Of a stretch of 64,000 nucleotides of DNA, positions 35,691 to 44,532 are shown piece after piece. Location of the stretch: contig JAPLEH010000035.1 in NCBI GenBank assembly GCA_026391455.1, positions 186,001-250,000 of the forward strand, written 5' to 3'. Position 1 is the first letter of the stretch. Every line of letters starts with the position of its first letter. The notes under the pieces were generated by a model. The model worked only from the letters and a program-made list of their open reading frames with translations. It made no database searches and was not told the origin of the DNA. This stretch comes from Bacteroidota bacterium. GTDB taxonomy: Bacteria; Bacteroidota; Bacteroidia; Chitinophagales; Chitinophagaceae. A program made the position numbers and the translations under genes.

Positions 35691-36286
35691 TGTTTATGAA
35701 AAAGGTTGTAATAGTAAGTTGTATTTTTCTTTACTCTTGTTTTGTCGCAAGTAAGAAGACAGACAAAATTAATTTTGATAAGCGGAAAAATCTTGTTTTT
35801 TTATATAATTATCAGACTAAAGTAGATTCAATTGGTAATATAAAAACTATCTATTACGATAATCTATACTTGCGGGAAGAGAGAGTCGGAGCATTGTTCA
35901 AATTTTTTCTTAAGGACAATTTGGTTTTTGAAGGAGATAGGAATATATATCAGTATTTGTTTGAAGTTTTTGATGAGTCTTCTCTGTTAATTTCTTGTGT
36001 CTATGGCAAATCTGGGGCTGCGGGCCCCGACTTATTTGAACGGGATTCAGTAATAATATTCAGTTTATCTACAGCAACAATTGCCAAAGTAAGCCTCCCA
36101 AAGATTTATTTAACAAGGTCAAGTGATTATTTAGTCAAATCCTATAAATGTCCCACGGATACATTAAGATTTAGAAACGAATACAACAGATATTGTGCAA
36201 TTGACAGTATAGATGTAGTAAATCGGAAGCTGATATTGCTTAACCAATGTCATCAAACAGAAAAATTTACTTTGATTAACCTGTAA
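35690..36286 (+). CDS. putative immunity lipoprotein for the RHS toxin
   Basis: 198 residues from the ATG at 35690, which shares its A with the RHS stop codon. A second ATG at 35696 (MKKVVIVSCIFLYSC) gives a cleaner lipoprotein signal with lipobox LYSC. The mature part is beta-rich with NLVFLYNYQTKVDSIGNIKT and GKSGAAGPDLFERDSVIIF. It has low G+C and no known motif. A gene fused to the 3' end of an RHS toxin gene is usually its immunity gene. A periplasmic lipoprotein would suit a toxin acting on the cell wall. Function is inferred from context only. Confidence 0.65.
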   Translation: MFMKKVVIVSCIFLYSCFVASKKTDKINFDKRKNLVFLYNYQTKVDSIGNIKTIYYDNLYLREERVGALFKFFLKDNLVFEGDRNIYQYLFEVFDESSLLISCVYGKSGAAGPDLFERDSVIIFSLSTATIAKVSLPKIYLTRSSDYLVKSYKCPTDTLRFRNEYNRYCAIDSIDVVNRKLILLNQCHQTEKFTLINL

Positions 36287-36436
36287 TGAGCCCTTTCTTC
36301 GTATCATGTCTGTAAAATTAGACTCATAAAATTCATCTTTCCACAAAAGAACAATTTTAAGGCGGAGAGATGATTAGAAATTGAATCTGCCCTAATTTGG
36401 AACAGCTTCAATTAAAATTTACTGTTATTTCATTCC

Positions 36437-36480
36437 TATTTTAATAAAAGTAGAAAGGCGGCTTTTCTTTTATTAAAATA
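36437..36480. terminator. bidirectional terminator between RHS island and rpoD
   Basis: A perfect 14-bp inverted repeat (TATTTTAATAAAAG and its complement) flanks a 16-nt loop that itself contains AAAGGCGGCTTT. It lies 3 bp past the rpoD stop on one side and 150 bp past the immunity gene on the other. Confidence 0.7.
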
Positions 36481-36482
36481 AA

Positions 36483-37352
36483 TCAAGATCCCAAATACGT
36501 CCTCAATAACTTACACCGGTTAGACGCCTTCAGCTTGGTAATCGCTTTATCCTTGATCTGGCGTACCCGTTCGCGGGTAAGGCTGAAGCGCTCGCCGATA
36601 TCTTCCAGGCTCATAGGATGGTCCACCCCGATGCCGAAGAAGAAGCAGATCACTTCCTTTTGGCGGTCGGTAAGGGTCTTCAGGGAGCGGTCGATCTCGG
36701 TTTTCAGCGATTCTTTATGGGCCAGGGCATCGTCCGTTTTTTCAGCATTGGAATTTTCCAATACATCCATCAGGGTACTGTCTTCCCCATCGGAGAGTGG
36801 TGAATCCATACTAACGTGGCGGGCATTGATACCGAGGGTGGACGACACTTCTTCGATATCCATTTCCAGCAATTCAGCCAGCTCTTCGGGTGAGGGCTCG
36901 CGTTCAAATTGCTGTTCCAGTTGGGAATAGGCTTTTTGAATACGGTTGGTGAGGCCCACTTTATTGAGCGGTAATCGCACAATACGGGATTGCTCGGCCA
37001 ATGCCTGCAAAATACTTTGGCGGATCCACCATACCGCGTAGGAAATGAATTTGAAGCCACGGGTTTCATCAAACCGCTGGGCAGCTTTGATGAGGCCGAG
37101 ATTTCCTTCATTAATAAGGTCCGGAAGCGATAAGCCCTGGTTTTGGTACTGCTTCGCTACGGATACCACAAAACGCAAATTGGCCTTGGTAAGCCGGTCG
37201 AGTGATTTTTGGCAGCCTTGTTTAATGAGAATAGCGAGTTTTACCTCTTCCTGGGGACTTATTAGTTCTACCTTGCCGATCTCCTGCAGGTATTTCTCCA
37301 GGCTTTGGGATTCCCGGTTGGTGATAGATTTTGAGATCTTTAATTGTCTCAT
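36483..37352 (-). CDS. rpoD: primary sigma factor RpoD/SigA
   Basis: 289 residues from the ATG at 37352 ([20 protein letters not shown]); an ATG two codons earlier at 37358 is also possible. Region 1.2 includes [16 protein letters not shown]. Region 2 has [20 protein letters not shown] and [15 protein letters not shown], and region 4 has the [23 protein letters not shown]. Region 1.1 is missing, as is normal for the short principal sigma of Bacteroidota, which reads TTTG/TAnnTTTG promoters. It is the housekeeping sigma factor. It marks the right border of the A+T-rich RHS island. Confidence 0.96.
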   Translation of the reverse strand: MRQLKISKSITNRESQSLEKYLQEIGKVELISPQEEVKLAILIKQGCQKSLDRLTKANLRFVVSVAKQYQNQGLSLPDLINEGNLGLIKAAQRFDETRGFKFISYAVWWIRQSILQALAEQSRIVRLPLNKVGLTNRIQKAYSQLEQQFEREPSPEELAELLEMDIEEVSSTLGINARHVSMDSPLSDGEDSTLMDVLENSNAEKTDDALAHKESLKTEIDRSLKTLTDRQKEVICFFFGIGVDHPMSLEDIGERFSLTRERVRQIKDKAITKLKASNRCKLLRTYLGS

Positions 37353-37662
37353 GCTCATAGGTATGATTTTATAAATGGTGCATTTAAAGGGTTAAAGAAT
37401 TATTCGTTGGTTCGACTTTATACTCTTAAAATACCCACCACAGTGTCCAGGCGTTCAGAAAGCATTGAATTTCAAAGCAATTTAACCAAACAACCTGTTG
37501 TTGCCAAATAAATTTTGACAAGATATTAACGATTTTATATGCTATTTATTTTGCAAGCATCCAAATCATTTAAAATATGACGAAAAATAACCAACAAAAT
37601 ATTTTGCGGCAGTCATTTATTTTCTATTATTGCATATATCGCAATGAATTATAGAGAGAAAG
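37353..37662. other. 310-bp divergent control region
   Basis: It separates the divergent rpoD and START-like genes. It is A+T-rich, with no ORF, repeat or clear operator that I can see. Promoters for both genes must lie here. Confidence 0.4.
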
Positions 37663-38040
37663 ATGAGTAAACAATTATACACCTTAGAATTTCCGGTACG
37701 CTGTTCACCGCCAATATTATATGAATTCCTGTCCACCCCGGCTGGTCTGGGAGAGTGGTTTGCGGATAAAGTAGACGAGCGCGACAATATATTTTATTTC
37801 GGCTGGAGTGGCTCTTTTGAGAAAGCTGACCTTCTGGAAAGCGAACAGGATAAATTTATCCGTTTCCGGTGGCAGACCGCTCCCAAGGAAGAGTATTTTG
37901 AGTTCCGTATCGAAAAATCGGAGATCACAAACCAGACAATTTTGGTGATCAAAGATTTTGCCGAAAAGAAAGATATTAAAGACCAGAGCCAGTTATGGGA
38001 TTACCAGGTAAAAGAACTATTTCATCGTCTGGGAAACTGA
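37663..38040 (+). CDS. START-like (SRPBCC-fold) domain protein
   Basis: 125 residues. YTLEFPVRCSPPILYEFLST at the start and PAGLGEWFADKVDERDNIFY match the START-like domain proteins conserved in Bacteroidota. The C-terminal helix is QLWDYQVKELFHRLGN. The fold forms a hydrophobic cavity, but no ligand is known. Its last 19 bp overlap the convergent gene on the minus strand. There is no signal peptide. Confidence 0.85.
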   Translation: MSKQLYTLEFPVRCSPPILYEFLSTPAGLGEWFADKVDERDNIFYFGWSGSFEKADLLESEQDKFIRFRWQTAPKEEYFEFRIEKSEITNQTILVIKDFAEKKDIKDQSQLWDYQVKELFHRLGN

Positions 38041-38645
38041 TCTGTTGCCTGAATAAATAATTCAAATGTCGCTTGCAGTAGTTCCACTGCATGATCCCAT
38101 TCCTGCAATGGGATTTTTTTTGCCAATTTAATAAAGGGCCTTCTTTCATTTTCTGCTTCAAAAGCCGATGCATCCATTTCCTCCATGGGAAGATAGTTGT
38201 CTGCTTCAAAATGATGATGCCAGGGGTCGCTGTTCACTCCATAATAGATACCGGCTCCCTGGAACGTGTCGAATGAACGGGCCAATCCCGGTATGCATTG
38301 CTGCTGATAAGTTCCGGAGAGCAACAACGTGCAACTGAAAAAATGCCCCCACCAAAAAATACTACGTATCGCAAAATATCCTTCTGTGCTGAAGCACCGC
38401 GGATGATCGAGTACCCGGTAGGGAAGGCCCCTGTAATTATCGCCCCTGGAAAGCTTAGCACCATTCGCCCATACAAGCGATGGAAGCAGGGATTCTTGCT
38501 GTTGAAGATATTGTTGTTGTGCCTGCAATAACTCACCCAACAATGCATCTGTTTTTTCCAATATGCGGTTCTTTGTTAAAATCCATTCGGTATGGATCAA
38601 CAATTCCATCTCGGACGGTGAAAGCCTTATTTTTGCTGCGCTCAT
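38022..38645 (-). CDS. conserved cytoplasmic protein of unknown function
   Basis: 207 residues. It starts MSAAKIRLSPSEMELLIHTE, has a helical first third, then GAKLSRGDNYRGLPYRVLDH and a His-rich DPWHHHFEADNYLP segment near the C-terminus. Two acidic ends and no membrane helix suggest a soluble enzyme or binding protein; the HHH motif may bind metal. I remember similar genes beside START-like and LptF/G genes in Bacteroidota but no function. Its start is only 14 bp from the divergent LptF/G start. Confidence 0.7.
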   Translation of the reverse strand: MSAAKIRLSPSEMELLIHTEWILTKNRILEKTDALLGELLQAQQQYLQQQESLLPSLVWANGAKLSRGDNYRGLPYRVLDHPRCFSTEGYFAIRSIFWWGHFFSCTLLLSGTYQQQCIPGLARSFDTFQGAGIYYGVNSDPWHHHFEADNYLPMEEMDASAFEAENERRPFIKLAKKIPLQEWDHAVELLQATFELFIQATDQFPRR

Positions 38646-38659
38646 AACCGTAAAGATAA

Positions 38660-40096
38660 GTGATCAAAAAACTGGACATACTCATTATCAAAGCCTTCAT
38701 CGGGCCATTCATTGCCACGTTCTTCATTACGTTGCTGGTATTGGTGATGCAGTTCTTCTGGCTATATATTGACGACTTTGTGGGAAAGGGACTCGGTACC
38801 AAACTGATTTTTGAATTCATCCTGTACCAAAGTGCGGTACTGGTACCCCTTGCACTTCCCTTATCGGTATTATTATCTTCACTGATGACCTTTGGCAACC
38901 TCGGAGAAAGTTTTGAACTGGTGGCCATCAAATCTGCCGGCATATCGCTTCTTCGGTTCATGCGCCCCCTGCTTATTGTGAGTTTACTTATCAGTGGGGT
39001 GGCATTTGTATTTGCCAATTATGTAATACCGGTGGCCAACCTGAAATCACGTACCCTGCTGGGCGATATCGTATACGCCAAACCCGCTTTCGATCTAAAG
39101 GAAGGGGTTTTCTATGATAAGATCCCCAATTATTCGATCAAGATTGGCAAGAAAGAAGAAAACGATAGTGTGATCCGGGATGTGATCGTCTATGAGCAGG
39201 GAAATACCCTGCAGGATAATTTTATCATCGCCAGAAGCGGGATCATGCGCGTAACCGGAAATAAGCGTTTTCTGGAATTTAACCTGAAAGACGGGTGGCG
39301 TTATCAGGAAAGAGGCAGCCCTTATTCTGAGGGGAAAACAGAATATATCCGGATCGGGTTCAAAGAATATAAAAAGCAATTCGACCTCAGTACACTGGGA
39401 TTTACCAACCGAACAGCAGACAGTGTAAACCGGACCAATGAAAAAATGCTGAGCATGCGCCAATTGAAAGTGGCCATTGATTCATTGCAAAAAGAACTGA
39501 CACAGGTAAAGGAGGTCACCCTCAATAATATTTTTCAGCAATACCGGTTTGCCCGACTGGCCGACTCAAACTGGGCGCTCGTGCCTCCCCCTGATACCCC
39601 CGGAAGCCGGAAGATCAAAAGCTTCGATGAATTGCTGCCCGACTCTGCAAGGGCAAATGTGAACCAGAGCGTGCAGAATATTGCCGGTTCACTCCGTATC
39701 AGTGCCGAATCCCTCAATGTGACTATCAGCGAAAAGGCCCGGACCATCCGAAAACATAAGATCGAATGGCACCGTAAAATCGTACTGTCGCTGGCCTGTT
39801 TGGTACTCTTCCTGATCGGGGCACCCCTCGGTTCCATCATCCGTAAGGGTGGATTGGGTACCCCACTGGTCATAGCCATCGTCTTTTTTATGGTCTTTTA
39901 TTTCTCCAGTACCACCGGCGAAAAATTTGCCAAAGAGAATTCGCTGACTCCTTTTACTGGAATGTGGCTGGCTACCTTCGTACTACTTCCCATTGGTATC
40001 TTTCTAACCTACAAGGCTATGCGCGATTCCCAACTCTTCAATAAGGATAAATATTCCGGTTGGTGGCGCAGTATTCGCAGGCGGTTTCCCAGATAA
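38660..40096 (+). CDS. LptF/LptG-family permease
   Basis: 478 residues with a GTG start at 38660; a TAA codon lies directly before it in frame. Three helices near the N-terminus include LIIKAFIGPFIATFFITLLV. SLMTFGNLGESFELVAIKSA is the coupling-helix region typical of LptF/G. A long periplasmic beta-jellyroll segment follows, then three helices at the C-terminus (SLACLVLFLIGAPLGSIIRK). It works with LptB as the inner-membrane pump that moves lipopolysaccharide to the outer membrane. The partner permease is not in the window. Confidence 0.9.
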   Translation: MIKKLDILIIKAFIGPFIATFFITLLVLVMQFFWLYIDDFVGKGLGTKLIFEFILYQSAVLVPLALPLSVLLSSLMTFGNLGESFELVAIKSAGISLLRFMRPLLIVSLLISGVAFVFANYVIPVANLKSRTLLGDIVYAKPAFDLKEGVFYDKIPNYSIKIGKKEENDSVIRDVIVYEQGNTLQDNFIIARSGIMRVTGNKRFLEFNLKDGWRYQERGSPYSEGKTEYIRIGFKEYKKQFDLSTLGFTNRTADSVNRTNEKMLSMRQLKVAIDSLQKELTQVKEVTLNNIFQQYRFARLADSNWALVPPPDTPGSRKIKSFDELLPDSARANVNQSVQNIAGSLRISAESLNVTISEKARTIRKHKIEWHRKIVLSLACLVLFLIGAPLGSIIRKGGLGTPLVIAIVFFMVFYFSSTTGEKFAKENSLTPFTGMWLATFVLLPIGIFLTYKAMRDSQLFNKDKYSGWWRSIRRRFPR

Positions 40097-40318
40097 ATTA
40101 AATATTTTATTTATACGTAAGTAAAATTTCTTAAAAAATCACACTTTCGGGGGATAGGTGCTAAAGAAAAAACCCCGAACTTTAGGTCTCTTCCGTTCAC
40201 TCAGTGGAAACTTCCGTTTACTAAATGAAAAGAAATGCTGCAGTTTAGGTAAGTATTTTGCACTACCTTAAATGCGGGAAAAAAAATTCGGGGAAGTACA
40301 ATCAAAACCTTGATTATT

Positions 40319-41902
40319 ATGAAAAGACTAATTGCTTTTTGTGCGCTGCTGACAGGTGGAACCATCGCCTGCTCTGGTCAGCTTTTTGTGGACAACGCCA
40401 CGTTATTTATTCAAACCGGTGCTACCGTTACGGTGCAGGGTGATGTAACCAGTAATGTGGACATTCAGGGACCTGGTAAGGTTTTGCTGAAAGGTTCTTC
40501 CAACCAGAACGTAAACATGAACGGTTTTACCATTCCCAACCTGGAAATGGACAACACCGCCAACGCCACCCTTACCGGCAATGCCCGTATCGGCAGCAGT
40601 ATGTTATTTACCAATGGTAAGATCACACAGGGGAATTTCAATATGCGTATTGCAGATGTAGCTACTGTTACCGGTGGCGGTGCATCCAAGTTTTTTGAAA
40701 CCTCCGGTACAGGTCAATTACTGAAAGAAGTAAGTTCGAATTTGACGAACTACGTTTTACCGCTGGGTATTGGTTCTACCTATTACCCCGCTACAGTAAG
40801 TACAACGGGTACGTATGCTTCGGCTTCCGTTGGTGTACAAGCCAAAAACGGAGCAGAACCCAATAAACACCCACGCAGTACGGACTACCTGAATTTATAC
40901 TGGCCCATTACCCGTACTGGTGTAACCGGTACTGTAAATGCGTCTGGTAATTATAATGCCAACTTTACCGGTGTTGAAACTGATATGAGAGGTATCTTCT
41001 GGAATGGTACCAACTGGGTACTGGCCGGTGGTGCCATCAACACTGCATCGGATGATGCATCAGCGCCTGTAACAGGTAATGGTAATTTATATGCGATGAA
41101 CCGTTTCCTGCTTTCCCGCCTGAAAGTATTCCTGCAGGGTGCCTTTAACGGTACAGATATGAATGATAACCTCCGCGCAGGTACCAACCTCATTCCGCTT
41201 TCTGATCCTTACAGAAGCGCACCATACAGTACTACCTTTACGCATGTAAACAACCCTGTAGTTGAAACAGCGAACGCAACTGTGTTTAATAATGCCGCAC
41301 TAACTGCAGATAATATTGTTGACTGGGTTTACCTCGAATTGCGTGACAATAGCGGCTTGAATCCCGGTGCTACCGTTGTACAAACCCGTGCTGCCCTCGT
41401 ACAGCGCGATGGCGATATCGTGGATATAGACGGTATTAGCCCCGTATATTTTAAAAACCTGGATGCAGGTGCTACCTATACAGTAGCCATCCGCCATCGT
41501 AACCACCTGGGTATAGCAACTGATCCCGTTGCCAACCTGCAATCACTGAGTGAAGCCAATCCCGGTGCCATTACAGATTTCACTGTAATGACCGACCCGC
41601 AAATATTTGGAACATCTGCTGCGTATACAACTAGTGCAGGTAAAGTACTGATGTGGGGTGGTAATGCTAATAGTAACGCCAATACCAGGTATTCAGGTTT
41701 GAGCAATGATAGGGATTATTTATTGGTTACAACATTAGGAAATAACCCTGCTGCTTCTATTGCAAACACCTATAATGCAGCAGACCTTAATATGAACAGA
41801 ACTGTAAGATATTCAGGTTTGAGCAATGACAGAGATTTCTTATTGATCACCGTGTTAGGAAATAATCCTGCTGCGAGCAGAACACAATCATTACCCTTAT
41901 AA
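40319..41902 (+). CDS. secreted surface protein with duplicated dockerin-like C-terminal repeats
   Basis: 527 residues from the ATG at 40319; an in-frame TTG upstream at 40310 is weaker. A signal peptide is followed by a beta-rich, glycine/threonine-rich body (QTGATVTVQGDVTSNVDIQG). The C-terminus has two copies of RYSGLSNDRDYLLVTTLGNN, the second preceded by ADLNMNRTV. The D-x-N-x-N-x-x-V pattern resembles dockerin-type calcium loops common at the ends of such proteins. There is no ordinary T9SS type A signal. The next gene, 24 bp downstream, has a cohesin-like domain, so the two proteins may bind each other. Confidence 0.75.
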   Translation: MKRLIAFCALLTGGTIACSGQLFVDNATLFIQTGATVTVQGDVTSNVDIQGPGKVLLKGSSNQNVNMNGFTIPNLEMDNTANATLTGNARIGSSMLFTNGKITQGNFNMRIADVATVTGGGASKFFETSGTGQLLKEVSSNLTNYVLPLGIGSTYYPATVSTTGTYASASVGVQAKNGAEPNKHPRSTDYLNLYWPITRTGVTGTVNASGNYNANFTGVETDMRGIFWNGTNWVLAGGAINTASDDASAPVTGNGNLYAMNRFLLSRLKVFLQGAFNGTDMNDNLRAGTNLIPLSDPYRSAPYSTTFTHVNNPVVETANATVFNNAALTADNIVDWVYLELRDNSGLNPGATVVQTRAALVQRDGDIVDIDGISPVYFKNLDAGATYTVAIRHRNHLGIATDPVANLQSLSEANPGAITDFTVMTDPQIFGTSAAYTTSAGKVLMWGGNANSNANTRYSGLSNDRDYLLVTTLGNNPAASIANTYNAADLNMNRTVRYSGLSNDRDFLLITVLGNNPAASRTQSLPL

Positions 41903-41926
41903 TTATACCCAGATAAAATACTAAAA

Positions 41927-43048
41927 ATGAAAAAAATATTTCTTATACTGCTTAGTGTTGTATCAATGCACTTCAATGCCTTTTCACAAACTGTGATGCA
42001 GGCTAGTTTGGGTGCGGGTACCACCTCCACGAGAGTTAAAATATATGTTAGGCCTCAGGCGCCAGGTATGACCGGTGGGAACATTTCCACTTTCCAGTTT
42101 AATATTGCCATACCTTCATCAGTGTCCCCTGCCCCAACACTTGCATTTGTGGCCCCACCTGTTTTTGGTTCTGGTTGGGTGATAACTCCCTCTTATGTTG
42201 AAGATGGTTTTCGACATTACGAAATCGTTTCTGCGACAGCAGGTCCTTTGGTATTGGCTACAAATACAGAATTGGAAGTAATGGAGGTTGAGTTTACCGG
42301 TGGCCCAGGAGGATTTAATAATGTGGGGGTTTCTCTCTACACATTACCAGCCGGAGGTGCTACAGGTAATGCTGTATTTCTTTGTACAGGCTTGGGTCAG
42401 TCATTTGAAGGTCAATTGTATTATGCAAGACCTGGTGTTACAGTAGTAAATAATAATAGCTATACCGGCGGATTACCTTCTTCAGCAACACTTAGTGGAG
42501 TATTGCCCGTAACCTTCTCTGGTTATGATGTTAAATGTAACGACAAAGGTGTAAGCCTCACATGGTCAACTGCTACTGAACAAAACAGTGATAAATTCGA
42601 AATACAGCGCAGCGATAATGGTACGGATTGGTATGTGGTTGGTTCTGTACCCGCAGCCGGAAACAGCAATTTTACCAGAAACTACAATTACCTTGACCTC
42701 AAGGGTGGCAGTGGTTTATACAGAATTCGTCAGGTAGATATCGATGGTCAATACATTTATACCGGCATTAAACGCACAACCTGTAGCACTGGACAGATTG
42801 ATGTTGTACTCTACCCCGTTCCTGCCAAAGACAACCTGACTGTGGTGATCAAATCCGATAAATCAATCCGCACGGATCTCCGCATCCTGGATATGACAGG
42901 TAAAGTGGTTCGGATCATCCCCACACAGATCAACAATGGTAACAATACCGTTAACCTGAACGTAAGCAATCTTGCTTCTGGTCAGTATATACTCGGAAGC
43001 AGTGATCCTGCACTCGAACTGAACAACAAATTCACTATTCTCCGTTAA
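41927..43048 (+). CDS. T9SS-secreted protein with cohesin-like N-terminal domain
   Basis: 373 residues. The signal peptide ends at AFSQ. Residues about 20-165 are beta-rich (RVKIYVRPQAPGMTGGNIST; FQFNIAIPSS; ELEVMEVEFTGG) in a pattern similar to cohesin domains. VTFSGYDVKCNDKGVSLTWS then opens the common linker domain. The end, VLYPVPAKDNLTVVIKS through LASGQYILG, is a type A T9SS sorting signal. It would sit on the cell surface and could hold the dockerin-like neighbour. A terminator follows. Confidence 0.78.
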   Translation: MKKIFLILLSVVSMHFNAFSQTVMQASLGAGTTSTRVKIYVRPQAPGMTGGNISTFQFNIAIPSSVSPAPTLAFVAPPVFGSGWVITPSYVEDGFRHYEIVSATAGPLVLATNTELEVMEVEFTGGPGGFNNVGVSLYTLPAGGATGNAVFLCTGLGQSFEGQLYYARPGVTVVNNNSYTGGLPSSATLSGVLPVTFSGYDVKCNDKGVSLTWSTATEQNSDKFEIQRSDNGTDWYVVGSVPAAGNSNFTRNYNYLDLKGGSGLYRIRQVDIDGQYIYTGIKRTTCSTGQIDVVLYPVPAKDNLTVVIKSDKSIRTDLRILDMTGKVVRIIPTQINNGNNTVNLNVSNLASGQYILGSSDPALELNNKFTILR

Positions 43049-43070
43049 TAGCGAATAGACCCATACTGAA

Positions 43071-43108
43071 ATTGCCTTTACCTGTATCAGGGTAAAGGCA
43101 ATTTTATT
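43071..43108 (+). terminator. rho-independent terminator
   Basis: TTGCCTTTACC and GGTAAAGGCAA arms, loop TGTATCAG, followed by TTTTATTT. It lies 23 bp after the T9SS gene and ends the two-gene surface unit. Confidence 0.9.
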
Positions 43109-43146
43109 TCTGTATATTGCCCCGCTTAAGGGATAAATTTCTTTCT

Positions 43147-44169
43147 ATGACCTCCAAAGCACAGCAAAACCTGGCGATACAAAAATGGGTAGCCGCTATT
43201 TCGTTTGTGCTGTTGTTTGTAAAATTCACTGCGTATTATTTCACTCATTCTGTAGCCATATTAACCGATGCACTCGAAAGCATTGTGAATGTGGTAGCTG
43301 GACTCATCGGCCTTTATAGCCTGTATGTAGCGGCCAAACCACGGGATAGGGATCATCCTTATGGCCATGGTAAAGCAGAGTTTCTCTCCGCAGCCGTTGA
43401 GGGCACCCTGATAGGGGCTGCAGGAACCATCATTTTATATAAAGCGATTCTCAATCTTATTCATCCGGTTGCTATTCACAGCATCGACACCGGTATCTGG
43501 CTGGTTGCATCTACTGCTGTCGTGAATTTTTTAGTAGGTTACTACTGCCTCCGTATCGGCAGAAGAAATAACTCCCTGGCACTCGAAGCCAGTGGAAAGC
43601 ACCTGCAGACCGATACCTGGTCTACATTGGGAATCATTGCCGGACTGGTGTTGATCCGGATAACCGGTTACTCCTGGCTCGACAGTGCCGTGGCCATCGG
43701 GTTTGGCGTATTCATAGTATATACCGGATATAGTATTATCCGGCATTCCATTGCCGGTATTATGGATGAGGCCGATCAAAAACTGCTAACCCGGCTGGTA
43801 CAGGTACTCAATACAAACCGGCACCCCAACTGGATCGACCTGCACAACCTGCGGGTGATCAAATACGGCAGCGTATTGCATGTGGACTGCCACCTTACAG
43901 TGCCCTGGTACCTCAATGTGCATGAGGCCCACCGGGAAATTGACCTGCTTTCTGAACTCATCCGCAAGGAATTTGGCGAATCATTTGAACTCTTTGTCCA
44001 TTCAGATGGCTGCCTTCCGTTTTCCTGCCGCATCTGCAACAAGCAGGAATGTAACGTACGAAAACATAATTTTGAGCAACAGATTACCTGGACATTGGAA
44101 AATATTCAATCGAATCAAAAACATCAGTTGAAAAATGAAAACGATCACCACGTGGAAACAACAACATGA
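43147..44169 (+). CDS. cation diffusion facilitator (CDF) family transporter
   Basis: 340 residues from the ATG at 43147; a TTG-started extension at 43117 overlaps the terminator region and is unlikely. SVAILTDALESIVNVVAGLI carries the metal-site Asp of helix 2, DHPYGHGKAEFLSAAVEG is the family signature, and helix 5 holds LQTDTWSTLGIIAGL. The cytoplasmic C-terminus ends with a cysteine/histidine-rich part (CLPFSCRICNKQECNVRKHN), which may sense metal. It exports divalent metals such as Zn or Fe using protons. The OsmC gene overlaps its end by 35 nt. Confidence 0.92.
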   Translation: MTSKAQQNLAIQKWVAAISFVLLFVKFTAYYFTHSVAILTDALESIVNVVAGLIGLYSLYVAAKPRDRDHPYGHGKAEFLSAAVEGTLIGAAGTIILYKAILNLIHPVAIHSIDTGIWLVASTAVVNFLVGYYCLRIGRRNNSLALEASGKHLQTDTWSTLGIIAGLVLIRITGYSWLDSAVAIGFGVFIVYTGYSIIRHSIAGIMDEADQKLLTRLVQVLNTNRHPNWIDLHNLRVIKYGSVLHVDCHLTVPWYLNVHEAHREIDLLSELIRKEFGESFELFVHSDGCLPFSCRICNKQECNVRKHNFEQQITWTLENIQSNQKHQLKNENDHHVETTT

Positions 44170-44530
44170 ATTTGAAGCCGATCATGACGGCAATACCATT
44201 CATATTGACGGAGAAAAAAAGAACGGGCATGGTCCCAAAGCCCTGCTGCTCAGCGGGCTGGCCGGATGCAGCGGCATTGATGTAGTGGACATACTGGGTA
44301 AAATGAAGATTGAATTCAGCAATCTCCGTATGGAAGCTGAAGCCACCCTGGCCGATGATCATCCGAAAGTGTTCACCAATGTACATATTACCTATTTTAT
44401 AAAAACAGCACCGGAGCATGAAGACCGGATTAAAAAGGCGATTGAACTATCCCTCGATAAATACTGCGGAGTAGCGGCCATGCTGAAGAAAAATTCACCC
44501 CTGCAATACACCCTTGTAATAGAATCCTGA
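44135..44530 (+). CDS. OsmC-family protein
   Basis: 131 residues. It contains GHGPKALLLSGLAGCSGIDV with the conserved cysteine near residue 48, and ends with DKYCGVAAMLKKNSPLQYTL, which holds the second conserved cysteine. OsmC proteins reduce organic hydroperoxides through these two cysteines. It overlaps the CDF gene and is 2 bp from the Rrf2 gene, so the three are one transcript. This suggests a thiol and oxidant theme at the head of the sulfur region. Confidence 0.9.
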   Translation: MKTITTWKQQHEFEADHDGNTIHIDGEKKNGHGPKALLLSGLAGCSGIDVVDILGKMKIEFSNLRMEAEATLADDHPKVFTNVHITYFIKTAPEHEDRIKKAIELSLDKYCGVAAMLKKNSPLQYTLVIES

Positions 44531-44532
44531 CT

